Assembly (NCBI RefSeq): GCF_000423505.1
Contig: NZ_AUIC01000003.1
Location: 124,001 to 188,000 of the forward strand
DNA: 64,000 nt
Origin: Pseudoclavibacter soli DSM 23366
Lineage (GTDB): Bacteria; Actinomycetota; Actinomycetes; Actinomycetales; Microbacteriaceae
Direction of reading: 5' to 3'
Below the pieces are notes generated by a model. The model searched no databases, was not told where the DNA came from, and worked only from the letters and a program-made list of their open reading frames with translations. The position numbers were made by a program, and so were the translations under genes. This document shows, one piece after another, positions 28,969 to 37,160 of this stretch (its first letter is position 1; each line of letters opens with the position of its first letter).

Positions 28969-29901
28969 CTACTCGGTCGCGGCCGCGGTCGAGTCGATCG
29001 TCAGCACGAACACCAAGGCCTCATGCTGCAAAGTGTGCCCTGAAATAGATCCATATGCCTCCGACGGAGGGATCACAGCAAGCACTGTCGAACCAACTTT
29101 TTGTCCTACCATCGCAGTCACGAACCCCTGGATAGACCCGTTGCTGTCTTCGGAATCCGCAACAGTCGTATAGATATTGTCCGCGTCGCCATAGTTGGTC
29201 TCGATCTGCTTGCCGTCACGCAGACGCGTTAGCTGGTAGTACACAGAAACCGTGTCACCGGCAGCAACGGTGTCTCCGTCGCCCTCTTTGATGACCTTCA
29301 CCTGGGTGGTCGACGGCGTCACGCCAGTCGTGATCGTAGTGGTCGGCGTGCCCGAATCATCGAGCGTCACCGTCGGAAAATCCGCGTCGGTGAAGGTGTC
29401 AGACAGCTCCGGGTCAGTGGTCTGCACGGAGTCCACCAAGTCGACCACAGTCACCAGCGGGTCGCTGTCTTCCATCCCGAGAACTGTCGAGGCGTTTCCT
29501 TCACCTGTGAGGTCAGCTGCTGTACTCACAATGCTCAATCGGGTTCCGTAGGTCTTCCCCTCGAGAAGATCAGTCAGAGAGGGGAAATAACTCGACAGAG
29601 TTGTCGTAGTGTACCCGGTGCTGTAAGCCGCCAACTCAGAACCTGCGGTCGGGTCGTAAATGGTCAGCCCCACCTCAGCGTTGTCATCGCTGTTGAACGT
29701 GTCACCATCGCCCGTAATCAACTCTCGCGAGCTCAGCGACGACGTATCAAGATCGCCCGACACGCTGACAGTTGCCGCAGTGCCGAAGTCACCGGTGACC
29801 TCGACACCCTTCTGCGCGCCAGTCGCCGATGAGCATCCGACGAGCCCGACGGCCGCCACCGCGGCCATGATCCCTGCTGCAAGCTTCTTGTGCACGCGCA
29901 C
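28969..29901 (-). CDS. FKBP-type peptidyl-prolyl isomerase lipoprotein
   Basis: A 310-residue exported proline isomerase. The signal peptide ends in a lipobox (AAVGLVGC), so it is predicted to be lipid-anchored outside the membrane. A Ser/Thr/Asp-rich region of unknown fold (30-200) precedes a C-terminal FKBP domain (about 200-305) with SVYYQLTRLRDGK, the VGSTVLAVIPPSEAYGS motif and the closing LVFVLTI strand. GTG at 29901 is chosen (AGGAGA 8 nt upstream); the open frame extends upstream with no signal. Single gene with its own terminator; the 226-nt upstream gap shows no gene. Confidence 0.88.
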   Translation of the reverse strand: MRVHKKLAAGIMAAVAAVGLVGCSSATGAQKGVEVTGDFGTAATVSVSGDLDTSSLSSRELITGDGDTFNSDDNAEVGLTIYDPTAGSELAAYSTGYTTTTLSSYFPSLTDLLEGKTYGTRLSIVSTAADLTGEGNASTVLGMEDSDPLVTVVDLVDSVQTTDPELSDTFTDADFPTVTLDDSGTPTTTITTGVTPSTTQVKVIKEGDGDTVAAGDTVSVYYQLTRLRDGKQIETNYGDADNIYTTVADSEDSNGSIQGFVTAMVGQKVGSTVLAVIPPSEAYGSISGHTLQHEALVFVLTIDSTAAATE

Positions 29902-30127
29902 TCCACCACTCTCCTGAAGACCCCGCAGGATCACTCTGTCGTCGCGATGCATCTCACCGCGACCCCACACCATTGTCGCCGACCTCACTGGCCGGTCAGT
30001 CAGTGGCTCCGATGAATCCGCTGTGCATCGCAGGCCGAGGTCGCCGCAAGCCTGACGCAGCAAGCCCGCAGCAGCAAGCCCGCCGCAGCAAATCCACACC
30101 CGGCAGCGCCTCAAACCACCCCGCACC

Positions 30128-31483
30128 TCAGCGTGTGCGCGGCACGATTCTTGTCTGCCCGTCACCCGGGTGGTTCTCGCTCAGCCACTCGAAGAAGCGC
30201 CGTTCGGGGTCGGTGATGCGTCGCGGCGTGATCACCCTGGCGATGAGCCGCAGGTCTCCGAAGCCGCCCTCGCCGTCGGGCGCGCCTTGCCCGGCGACCA
30301 CCAGCACGTCATCGGTCTGCGTGCACGCGGGCACCTGCACGGTACGCGTCTCGCCCCGCGGCGTCGTCACCTCGACCGAGGTGCCGAGCACCGCATCCGC
30401 CAGCGGAATGTCAAGCTGCCCCACGAGCCCCTCGCCGTCGTCGGCGAACAGTTCGCCGCCGGCTTGCGGCTGGTCATTGGTCACGACCGTGGGCGTCAGG
30501 ATGTCCACCAGCTCATCCGGCGACAGCACCACGCGCACATTGCGCTCGAGGAGTCGAGTCGAGCCTGTGTTCTCGCGCTCAGGTGCGGCGGCTGGTTGGG
30601 GTTCCAGCACAGTCTCTGTCACCTGTACACCACGCGCGACCTCTTCCGTGAGGTCGCTGTGATGGCTTTGCTTCTTCAGCTCTTCGGCGGCACGCCGAGC
30701 TTTCTCCGCCTCGGCGAACAACCGAGCGGTCTCAGACTCAACATCGGCGGCACGCTCGTCGACAGACTTCGCCGCGCGCGCCTCCTCAGCGATGCGCCGC
30801 GCCTCTTTCTCAGCCTCGGCGGCACGACGTGCCTCTTCGGCTTCGGCGAACAGTTTTGCGATGCGAGCCTCAGCCTCATGGTCTGCGGCATGCCGGGCGG
30901 CGACCTCAGCAGCCTCGGCCTCGGCTCGGGCAGCACGCTGCGCCTCTTCTGCTGCTGCACGTCGCTGCGCCTCGGCCGCAGCCTCAGCCCGGCGGCGCTC
31001 TTCGGCGGCGGCTGCCTCTGCGGCAGCGCGACGAGCCTGCTCGGCTTCATCGGCACGACGTTGCGCCTCAGCAGCGGCCGCAGCAGCAGCCTCGGCTTGA
31101 GCTGCCTCTGCAGCGGCACGTCGACTCGCCTCGGCCTGCTCGGCGGCGCGGCGCGCGGCATCGTCAGCAGCAGCGTGCGACGACGCACCAGCTTCGGGCG
31201 CGGGCTCGGGTGCCGACTCTGGCACAGGCTGCTCACCAGCACCAGCACCAGCACCAGCACCAGCGGCATCTTCTCCGCGCGGCTGCCAGAACTGATGGTA
31301 TTTGCGATCTTCTTGAATCGCCTCGTAGGCGGCGGTCACCGCTTTGAACTGCTCAGCAGCGTTCTCGTCGTCGGTGACATCGGGATGCAGCGTGCGCGCG
31401 AGCATCATGAACGCGCGGCGCACCTGCTTGTCGGTGGCGTCAGGCCGCACCCCGAGCATGGCATATGCGGTTGTCGCAATCAT
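30128..31483 (-). CDS. DnaJ-like protein with long Ala/Glu/Arg coiled coil
   Basis: A 451-residue co-chaperone-like protein. Residues 1-65 form a J domain with the essential HPD (ARTLHPDVTDDENA). Residues 85-270 are a low-complexity helical region (repeated AEAQRRADEAE / ARRAAEAE). Residues 330-440 resemble the DnaJ C-terminal substrate domain (LDIPLADAVLGTSVEVTTPRG, RRFFEWL). There is no Gly/Phe or Cys-rich zinc domain. The start overlaps the stop of the upstream membrane gene by 4 nt. It would stimulate an Hsp70 (DnaK) whose client is unknown. Confidence 0.83.
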   Translation of the reverse strand: MIATTAYAMLGVRPDATDKQVRRAFMMLARTLHPDVTDDENAAEQFKAVTAAYEAIQEDRKYHQFWQPRGEDAAGAGAGAGAGEQPVPESAPEPAPEAGASSHAAADDAARRAAEQAEASRRAAAEAAQAEAAAAAAAEAQRRADEAEQARRAAAEAAAAEERRRAEAAAEAQRRAAAEEAQRAARAEAEAAEVAARHAADHEAEARIAKLFAEAEEARRAAEAEKEARRIAEEARAAKSVDERAADVESETARLFAEAEKARRAAEELKKQSHHSDLTEEVARGVQVTETVLEPQPAAAPERENTGSTRLLERNVRVVLSPDELVDILTPTVVTNDQPQAGGELFADDGEGLVGQLDIPLADAVLGTSVEVTTPRGETRTVQVPACTQTDDVLVVAGQGAPDGEGGFGDLRLIARVITPRRITDPERRFFEWLSENHPGDGQTRIVPRTR

Positions 31484-32688
31484 TCACCCGCGCCCTTCGA
31501 CTCTTTGCCAAGCTGCGACCGCAGATCGTCGATCGTGCGCTCCGAAATCACCAGCTTGCCTTCCAGGTCGCGGCGTTTGCGACTCTCTTCGGCCAACTTC
31601 GTGGTCAGCTGATCGATGTGAGCCTCGCTCGAGTTGATCGCATCTTCAAGCGCTCGCAGAGCACCCGACTCGAGCTCGCCATACTGAGCGGCATAGGTGC
31701 GCTCAATCTCGTCGATGCGACGCTGGTACTCCTCGCGAATCGCGTCTTCGGCCCCGTCATCGGCTACGGGCAGGTATGCACCACCGACCCTGATGCCTTT
31801 GGCTCCCTCTGCGTGCTGATCACCCTCAGGCGCAGCTTGGGTTTCGCCCGTCGCTGCGGCTGCGGTCTGCACCGGCACGGCTCCGGTGGCCGTGCTGACC
31901 ACGTTTGCGGTCACTGCAGCGGCGACCGTGCGCACGGCCTCGACGAACTCCTCCGGAAACTCTTCGGTCTGCGGCGCAGCCTCAGGGTCGCTGTGTCGCC
32001 CCTGCCTGCGTTTCTGGTCAGTGATGATCGGAATGCCCGAGGTCGCCAGCTGTGCCAGCACACTGCGCACCTGGGCGTCAAGCGCCTCTTGGTCGACCGG
32101 CGCAGCTGGCACGGTGGATGCCGCAGCCTGCGTCGCGCCAACCGGCGGCGTGGTCTCAGGTGACTCGACGCCCTGGGGCTGTGCGACCGGTTGCGCTGCA
32201 GCCTGCGGCTCAGCAGTCAGCCCCTCAGGCTCTGCAGCGCTCTCCGCTGCAGCACTGTCTGCTGAATCGCTGTCGCCTGCAGCAGCATCTGACGCATCGT
32301 CTGCTGCCGGAAACGCCCGAGCGACCCAGTCACGGCCCGTATCGTGCACCGCAGCAACAGTCTGCTCAGGTTCGTCATCGCCTAGTGCAGCCGCTGGCTC
32401 GTGCAGTCCGAGGGCGGCAGCGGTCCGGTCGGGAGCCGGCAGCTCACCCGCGATGCGGGGTGGCTCGGGCTCTCGGGTGGGGGCCGGCGTGGGGGGCGCC
32501 TGCCACTGGTAGCCTCCAGCTTGCGGAAAGATCGGCGAGCCGTCTGAAGTGGCTGCCCGCTTGGCGGCCAGCTCCTCTCGGGCTTGCTTCTCACGACTGC
32601 GCTTGCGCAGCAGCACCACACCGAGCACGACCAGGGCGACGACGGCGATGACGCCGGGGACGGCGATGGCGATCAGGAAGGTGCTCAT
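31480..32688 (-). CDS. membrane-anchored coiled-coil protein, unknown function
   Basis: A 402-residue protein: an N-terminal TM (about 4-27) followed by a KRSREK stop-transfer, a long Pro/Ala/Glu-rich disordered linker (50-290) and a C-terminal coiled coil (about 310-395, EEYQRRIDEIERTYAAQYGEL onward). The shape suggests a membrane-tethered scaffold on the cytoplasmic side. It overlaps the DnaJ-like gene downstream and the protoglobin gene upstream by 4 nt each, so all are co-translated. No known family recognised. Confidence 0.72.
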   Translation of the reverse strand: MSTFLIAIAVPGVIAVVALVVLGVVLLRKRSREKQAREELAAKRAATSDGSPIFPQAGGYQWQAPPTPAPTREPEPPRIAGELPAPDRTAAALGLHEPAAALGDDEPEQTVAAVHDTGRDWVARAFPAADDASDAAAGDSDSADSAAAESAAEPEGLTAEPQAAAQPVAQPQGVESPETTPPVGATQAAASTVPAAPVDQEALDAQVRSVLAQLATSGIPIITDQKRRQGRHSDPEAAPQTEEFPEEFVEAVRTVAAAVTANVVSTATGAVPVQTAAAATGETQAAPEGDQHAEGAKGIRVGGAYLPVADDGAEDAIREEYQRRIDEIERTYAAQYGELESGALRALEDAINSSEAHIDQLTTKLAEESRKRRDLEGKLVISERTIDDLRSQLGKESKGAGE

Positions 32689-33320
32689 GACTGAATCTGC
32701 GGCCCGATCTCCCCACGCACACGCACCAGAGCCTGTGAGATCTCCTGGTCACGCAGGCGGTGCAGCAGTGCCATCGGCATGCCGGCCACGTCGAACAGTG
32801 CAGCCTCGGTGGCCACGTCGTAGCCGTGGGCGATCACGGCAGACACCGTGCTCATCAGGCGGCCGAATGAGGCGTTGAGGCGGTCTGCGTCGGCTTCAGA
32901 GAGCTGCTCATCGGCCTGCTGTGCGACAACCTCGGCCACGTGATCGCCCATCGAGAGCATCATCGGGTTGGTCACGCCGCGCAGCACGTGCACGAGGCCG
33001 ACCATGGCCATCCAGTTGAAGTACGAGTCAGTGAGCGGGCCGTTAACGGTGCGCTCCCACCAGTCGGCGAGCGTGCGCTCACGAGCGGCGCGCTCCCCTG
33101 CCTTGAAGATCGCCGCAGTGGGCGGGTAGGCGTAGAGGGTGTCATAGAACTTGTGCAGCAGCAGCGGGCCGAGCGAGTACAAGAAGTCTTTGTAGTCACG
33201 CAGCACATCGGCATCGTGCTCGGTGAACGAAGTGCCCGGGGGCATCTGCTCACGCGCGGTGCGCGCCACCAGTTCAACGTCGAAGCTGTCGTGCGGCTGG
33301 TTCGATCCTTCGCTGCTCAT
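32685..33320 (-). CDS. single-domain protoglobin-like sensor
   Basis: A 211-residue all-helical protein matching the protoglobin/globin-coupled-sensor domain: a pre-helix, the DYKDFLYSLGPLLLHKFYDTL helix and the proximal-His helix MVGLVHVLRGVTNPMML, comparable to the IGxxHxxxGVxP pattern of haem-binding protoglobins. There is no attached output domain, so any output would be through a partner, plausibly the roadblock protein encoded immediately upstream with a 4-nt overlap. Haem binding is predicted from the His context only. Confidence 0.72.
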   Translation of the reverse strand: MSSEGSNQPHDSFDVELVARTAREQMPPGTSFTEHDADVLRDYKDFLYSLGPLLLHKFYDTLYAYPPTAAIFKAGERAARERTLADWWERTVNGPLTDSYFNWMAMVGLVHVLRGVTNPMMLSMGDHVAEVVAQQADEQLSEADADRLNASFGRLMSTVSAVIAHGYDVATEAALFDVAGMPMALLHRLRDQEISQALVRVRGEIGPQIQS

Positions 33321-33682
33321 CGCATTGCCTCCGTGATCTTCGCTGAAGCGGACCGTGCTTCGATGCGCATCAGTCCGAGGTTGCTGTTGGCCGGGCCGCT
33401 GAGCACGAGCACGATGGACTCTCCGCAGGGGTAGACGACCAAGTAGCCGTCGCGGCCGCGGAACACGCTCTCGGCGAGTTCGCCGAGGTTGGTGCGCTCG
33501 GCAACACGGTGGCCGAGGCCCAAGGCGGTGGCCGACATGGCGGCCAAACGGTCTGCCTCAGATTCAGGAAAGTCGTGCACAATCGGCAGACCATCTGAAG
33601 TGGCGACCATCACACCGGTCAGGGTCGGAATCGAGCTCCGAATATCTCCGATGATGTGAACCAGGTCATCTTGACGGCTCAT
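33317..33682 (-). CDS. roadblock/LC7-domain protein (MglB-like)
   Basis: A 121-residue roadblock/LC7 domain: TLTGVMVATSDGLPIVHDFPESEADRLAAMSA is the diagnostic N-terminal half and LVLVLSG-type strands follow. MglB proteins of this fold regulate Ras-like GTPases in motility and polarity, and roadblock proteins occur in actinobacterial conservons. Here no GTPase gene is adjacent; the domain sits between the end of the type IV pilus operon and a protoglobin gene. First gene of the four-gene cassette. Confidence 0.85.
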   Translation of the reverse strand: MSRQDDLVHIIGDIRSSIPTLTGVMVATSDGLPIVHDFPESEADRLAAMSATALGLGHRVAERTNLGELAESVFRGRDGYLVVYPCGESIVLVLSGPANSNLGLMRIEARSASAKITEAMR

Positions 33683-33777
33683 CTGAGTGGGTTCCTCTCT
33701 AGGGTGGAGATTGCCGTAGGGGACAGCTTCTCTGTTCTTATGGTTTTCATTTTACGCTCACAGGATGACACTCAGTT
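33683..33777 (-). promoter_or_regulatory. Gap between pilO and the roadblock gene with a possible promoter
   Basis: A 95-nt AT-rich spacer. TAAAAT (minus strand, near 33749-33754) could be a -10 box about 67 nt before the roadblock ATG, and GAGAGGAA lies 9 nt before it. No terminator hairpin is evident, so read-through from the pilus operon is also possible. Confidence 0.35.
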
Positions 33778-34518
33778 TCACCCTGCGTCAGGGCGAATGA
33801 ATGTGTAGCCGCTCAGCACCGCGGTGAACTGCGTTGCACCGTCACTGCTGCTGTCTTGGCTGACGTTGATGCCGTTGACCCAGTAAATGCGGTCGAGGTG
33901 TTGCGCCGACGAAATGAACCCGGCCATCCTGTCGAATGTGCCGGTGACGGTGATGCTCACCGGCACTGCCTGCAGCTGAGTATCGCTCACCGCGGCTTCA
34001 AGCGCCGCATTGACCTGGGCGTAGACCTTCTGCTGATCGGCGGTCACGCTGGTCGGCTGCACCGGGTAATCAGCGACGATTTTCGTGAAGTCCGCGAACG
34101 TGATCGCGTCTTTCCAGTTGATCGACCCGAGTGAGACGGCGTTGCTGCCGACGATGTCGTTGACCTTGCGCAGAAAGCCCTCTTGGTCGATCTGTGTGGG
34201 AATCTCACTCTGCAACTGCGCCAACGTCTCCTGCAGCGCGGCCAACTGGGTATTCTGCGCCTTGGCCTCGTTGATCTGCTGCTGCAGCGACGCCTGCGTC
34301 GACTCTTCGGCAGCGATCTCGCTGCGCGTCTGCGAATTGTTGCTGTACATCGGCACGAGCACGAACAGCACGATCAGCACCTGCACGAGCAACAGCCCGA
34401 TTACTGCCACCAGCGTCAGGGATTTCGGCGACAGTGACAGCGAACTCTTCGGCTTTGCCGCCGGGGCAGGTTGAGGACTCGGCTCGGTCTCCTGCAGATC
34501 TGGCTGAAGCTGAGTCAT
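33778..34518 (-). CDS. pilO: type IV pilus inner-membrane alignment protein PilO-like
   Basis: A 246-residue bitopic protein: cytoplasmic Pro-rich N-terminus, one TM (about 34-57), a coiled coil (60-105) and an extracytoplasmic ferredoxin-like domain, the PilO layout. It pairs with PilN. The ATG at 34518 is favoured over an adjacent GTG (GGAGG 6 nt upstream) and gives a TGATG overlap with pilN. Last pilus gene of the operon. Confidence 0.8.
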   Translation of the reverse strand: MTQLQPDLQETEPSPQPAPAAKPKSSLSLSPKSLTLVAVIGLLLVQVLIVLFVLVPMYSNNSQTRSEIAAEESTQASLQQQINEAKAQNTQLAALQETLAQLQSEIPTQIDQEGFLRKVNDIVGSNAVSLGSINWKDAITFADFTKIVADYPVQPTSVTADQQKVYAQVNAALEAAVSDTQLQAVPVSITVTGTFDRMAGFISSAQHLDRIYWVNGINVSQDSSSDGATQFTAVLSGYTFIRPDAG

Positions 34519-35228
34519 CACTCGCCTCCCTGTTCGGTGCTGACGAATCGGTTCGTGAAGCGGGCCGCGCTCACGGTGATGGTCAGCTGTGACTGGTATG
34601 TGGTGGCTGCCGAGGTCGACGAGCTGTCAGTCTGGCTGTCGATCTGCTGAGCCGACACGTCGCTGACTCCATTGATGGTGCGCACGTTGTCGATCCACTG
34701 GCTGATATTGGGCAGGTCATTGCTCTCTGCAGTGACTTTCACCGTACCGATGTTGTCGGCGCTGGGAGTCGTGGCAGACGACGAGCTGCCGCTGCTGGAT
34801 GACCCAACGGTCTGCAGGTTGAACACTGTGATGGTCATGCCAGACGGGGTGGCTGCGGTGACCTGCTGCAGCAGATCGTTCCAGTCTCCTTCGCGTGCGG
34901 TGACCGCGATACGGTCTTGTTGCAGCTGGTCAATGTCAGACGAGATTGTCAGTGCGTCGGAGTTCTGCTTCAGCGTGATCTGCATCTGCTGAGTCGTGCT
35001 CTTGGCTGAAGTGAGTTCTGACGAGGCACCGTTCTGAATAAAGGTGCCGACGCCGATGAGCAGGCCGTTGACGACCACGAACGCAATGCCGAGGCCAAGG
35101 GCGGCCTTGCCCGACTTCTGCAGGTCGAGCGACTTGTGCACGCTCGGCGGCAGCATGTTGACCGTGGGCACAACGGGCAGCTGGTCATCGCCGCTCTGCT
35201 TGGAGGTGCGCTTGAGTTTGATTGCCAT
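34518..35228 (-). CDS. pilN: type IV pilus assembly protein PilN-like
   Basis: A 236-residue bitopic protein with the short cytoplasmic N-terminus that binds PilM (VNMLPPSVHKS resembles the PilN INLLP motif), a TM (about 44-64), a coiled coil and a periplasmic-type domain rich in Ser. Starts 2 nt after the pilM stop. Confidence 0.82.
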   Translation of the reverse strand: MAIKLKRTSKQSGDDQLPVVPTVNMLPPSVHKSLDLQKSGKAALGLGIAFVVVNGLLIGVGTFIQNGASSELTSAKSTTQQMQITLKQNSDALTISSDIDQLQQDRIAVTAREGDWNDLLQQVTAATPSGMTITVFNLQTVGSSSSGSSSSATTPSADNIGTVKVTAESNDLPNISQWIDNVRTINGVSDVSAQQIDSQTDSSSTSAATTYQSQLTITVSAARFTNRFVSTEQGGE

Positions 35229-35230
35229 GG

Positions 35231-36304
35231 TCAGACCTCCGTGCATCCGATAGCCACCGCTGTGGTGGGCAGGTGGTCGTAGGCGCGTGATTCCACTTCT
35301 GCAGATTCGAACGTCACGCCTTTAAGCGGCTCGCCGAGGTAGACCGGCAGACCCAGCATGTTGACCAGCTGCTGCTGCAGACCGGGCATGCGCGATCCTC
35401 CGCCGGTGATCGTCACTCGGTCGACGTTCTCTAGCCCAGCGGTCGTGTTGCGGAAGAACGAGATCGTGTCACCGATTGATGCCATCAGACGGTCGGTCAC
35501 GGCGACCAGCGACATCTCGGTCGGCGTGCTCGCAGCTGTGCCCAAATATCCTCTGGTGTGCTTGAACTGTTCGGCTACTTCGAACGGCATGTCTTCGGCT
35601 CCGGCGATCACCTCGGTGATGTCGTCGCCGCCGGTGGGCAGCATGCGCACAGCGAGCGGCCGTGCGCCTCGAGCGGCCACGATCTGCGTCGTGCCGGCAC
35701 CAAAGTCGATGATCAAATCGGTGACCACGCGCTCGATCGCGCTGCCGCTGCCCGAGGTGGTGCTGTTCGCCTCGGCACGACGAGGGTCAAAGGCTCGCAC
35801 CAGAGCGAGTGCGGTCAGGTCAACACCCACCAGCTGCATCTTGGCCTTGCGAATGGCATCGGCGACCTGCTCGAGTGGCTCAGTTTCGGCCGCGACCAGC
35901 AAGCCCGTGTAGGTGGGCTGACCTGCGGTGACGCTCTGCGAGGTCGGAAAGAAGTCGAGCATCGCCTTGTCGGGGTCGATGGGCAGCAGGTCGTCGATTT
36001 GGTAGCGCAGGCTGTCTTTGAGCATGTCCAGCGGCACACGCTGCACCGTGTGCTCACGCACATAGACGTGGCGGTTGCCAACTGCCAGCCGCGCCTGGCG
36101 CGCGGTGAACTCCCCCTCGTCATGCAGCTGTTTGAGTGCAGCGGTCAGGGTGCTCACATCATGCACATCGCCTTGGCTGATCACGCCACGCGGCAGCGGC
36201 ACTTCGTGATATTGCACCACGGTGGCCTGGCCGCGCTGGTAGCGAACTTGGGCGCCGCGTACGGCGGTCTGGCCGATGTCGAGACCGATTATCTGTCTGG
36301 GCAT
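35231..36304 (-). CDS. pilM: type IV pilus actin-like ATPase PilM
   Basis: A 357-residue FtsA/actin-fold cytoplasmic protein that links the motor platform to PilN. Phosphate-1 loop GLDIGQTAVRG, second phosphate loop LIIDFGAGTTQIV and the adenosine motif TITGGGSRMPGL are all present. Follows pilD by 31 nt. Confidence 0.92.
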   Translation of the reverse strand: MPRQIIGLDIGQTAVRGAQVRYQRGQATVVQYHEVPLPRGVISQGDVHDVSTLTAALKQLHDEGEFTARQARLAVGNRHVYVREHTVQRVPLDMLKDSLRYQIDDLLPIDPDKAMLDFFPTSQSVTAGQPTYTGLLVAAETEPLEQVADAIRKAKMQLVGVDLTALALVRAFDPRRAEANSTTSGSGSAIERVVTDLIIDFGAGTTQIVAARGARPLAVRMLPTGGDDITEVIAGAEDMPFEVAEQFKHTRGYLGTAASTPTEMSLVAVTDRLMASIGDTISFFRNTTAGLENVDRVTITGGGSRMPGLQQQLVNMLGLPVYLGEPLKGVTFESAEVESRAYDHLPTTAVAIGCTEV

Positions 36305-36335
36305 GTGTTCTCCTCAGCTGAGCAGTTGGCTTTCA

Positions 36336-37160
36336 TCAGGCTAGCCCCCAAAGGGCGAGATACCAGGTGAGCAGGGGCTTACCCCACAGCAGTGTGATCG
36401 TGGCGCCGAGACTCATCGATGGGCCGAACGGAATGCCGGTCTTACGGCCCGCACGCCGAGCGAGCAGCAGCACGATGGCAACGACTGCACCGATTAAGAA
36501 CGGCAGGATGATGCCGGTCACGGTCATTCCCCACCCATGCCACCCGAGAGTGAGGCCGATCAGGGCGGCGTACTTCACATCGCCAAGGCCCATGCCACGT
36601 GGTGAGATGAAGGCGACGAGCAGGTAGAGCCCACCAATAGTTACCAAGCCGAGCACAACGGTGAGCAGGTTGCCCCATGCACCGCTGAACATTGCCGCCA
36701 CCGTTTCAAGTACTGCGATGACCACGATGCTCGGATAGATGATTCTGTTGGGCAGTAGCTTCGTGCGCAGATCGATCGCGGCCAGCGCGATGGCTGCCGC
36801 TATGAACCACAGCGCAGCAAGCAGCACGGCCACTGCGGCGATGATCTGCGCCGGGTCAGTTGCCTCGACGATGGGCTGACCCACGGTGTAGGCGGCAACG
36901 CCGAAGAGCACTGCGGTGAGCGCTTCGACCGCCGGATACTGCACCGAAATGCGCGTGCCGCAGCTACGGCACCGACCGCGCAGAGCGAGCCAGCTCAGCA
37001 GCGGGATGTTCTCCCACCAAGCCAGCCGATGACCGCAGCTCATGCAGTGGCTGCCCGGCTGCGAGAGCGACTGTTTGTCGGGCAGGCGGTAGATCACCAC
37101 ATTGAGGAATGAGCCGATCACCAACCCGAGCACAGCCGCCAGAGCAATGAGAACCGTCAT
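36336..37160 (-). CDS. pilD: prepilin peptidase / N-methyltransferase (A24 family)
   Basis: Processes the prepilins of this locus. The 274-residue polytopic protein has the GSFLNVVIYRLP motif, the four-cysteine cytoplasmic loop (CMSCG ... CRSCG) and the two catalytic aspartates (IDLRTKLLPN and GLGDVKYAA). ATG at 37160 forms a TGATG overlap with the 966-residue prepilin gene and has AAGGA 6 nt upstream; a GTG one codon earlier is less well placed. Confidence 0.95.
   Translation of the reverse strand: MTVLIALAAVLGLVIGSFLNVVIYRLPDKQSLSQPGSHCMSCGHRLAWWENIPLLSWLALRGRCRSCGTRISVQYPAVEALTAVLFGVAAYTVGQPIVEATDPAQIIAAVAVLLAALWFIAAAIALAAIDLRTKLLPNRIIYPSIVVIAVLETVAAMFSGAWGNLLTVVLGLVTIGGLYLLVAFISPRGMGLGDVKYAALIGLTLGWHGWGMTVTGIILPFLIGAVVAIVLLLARRAGRKTGIPFGPSMSLGATITLLWGKPLLTWYLALWGLA

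Noticed and set aside
30170-31612. Long plus-strand open frame of 480 codons
   Set aside because: Antisense of the Ala/Glu-rich DnaJ-like coiled coil; Leu/Cys/Ser-rich translation with no domain.
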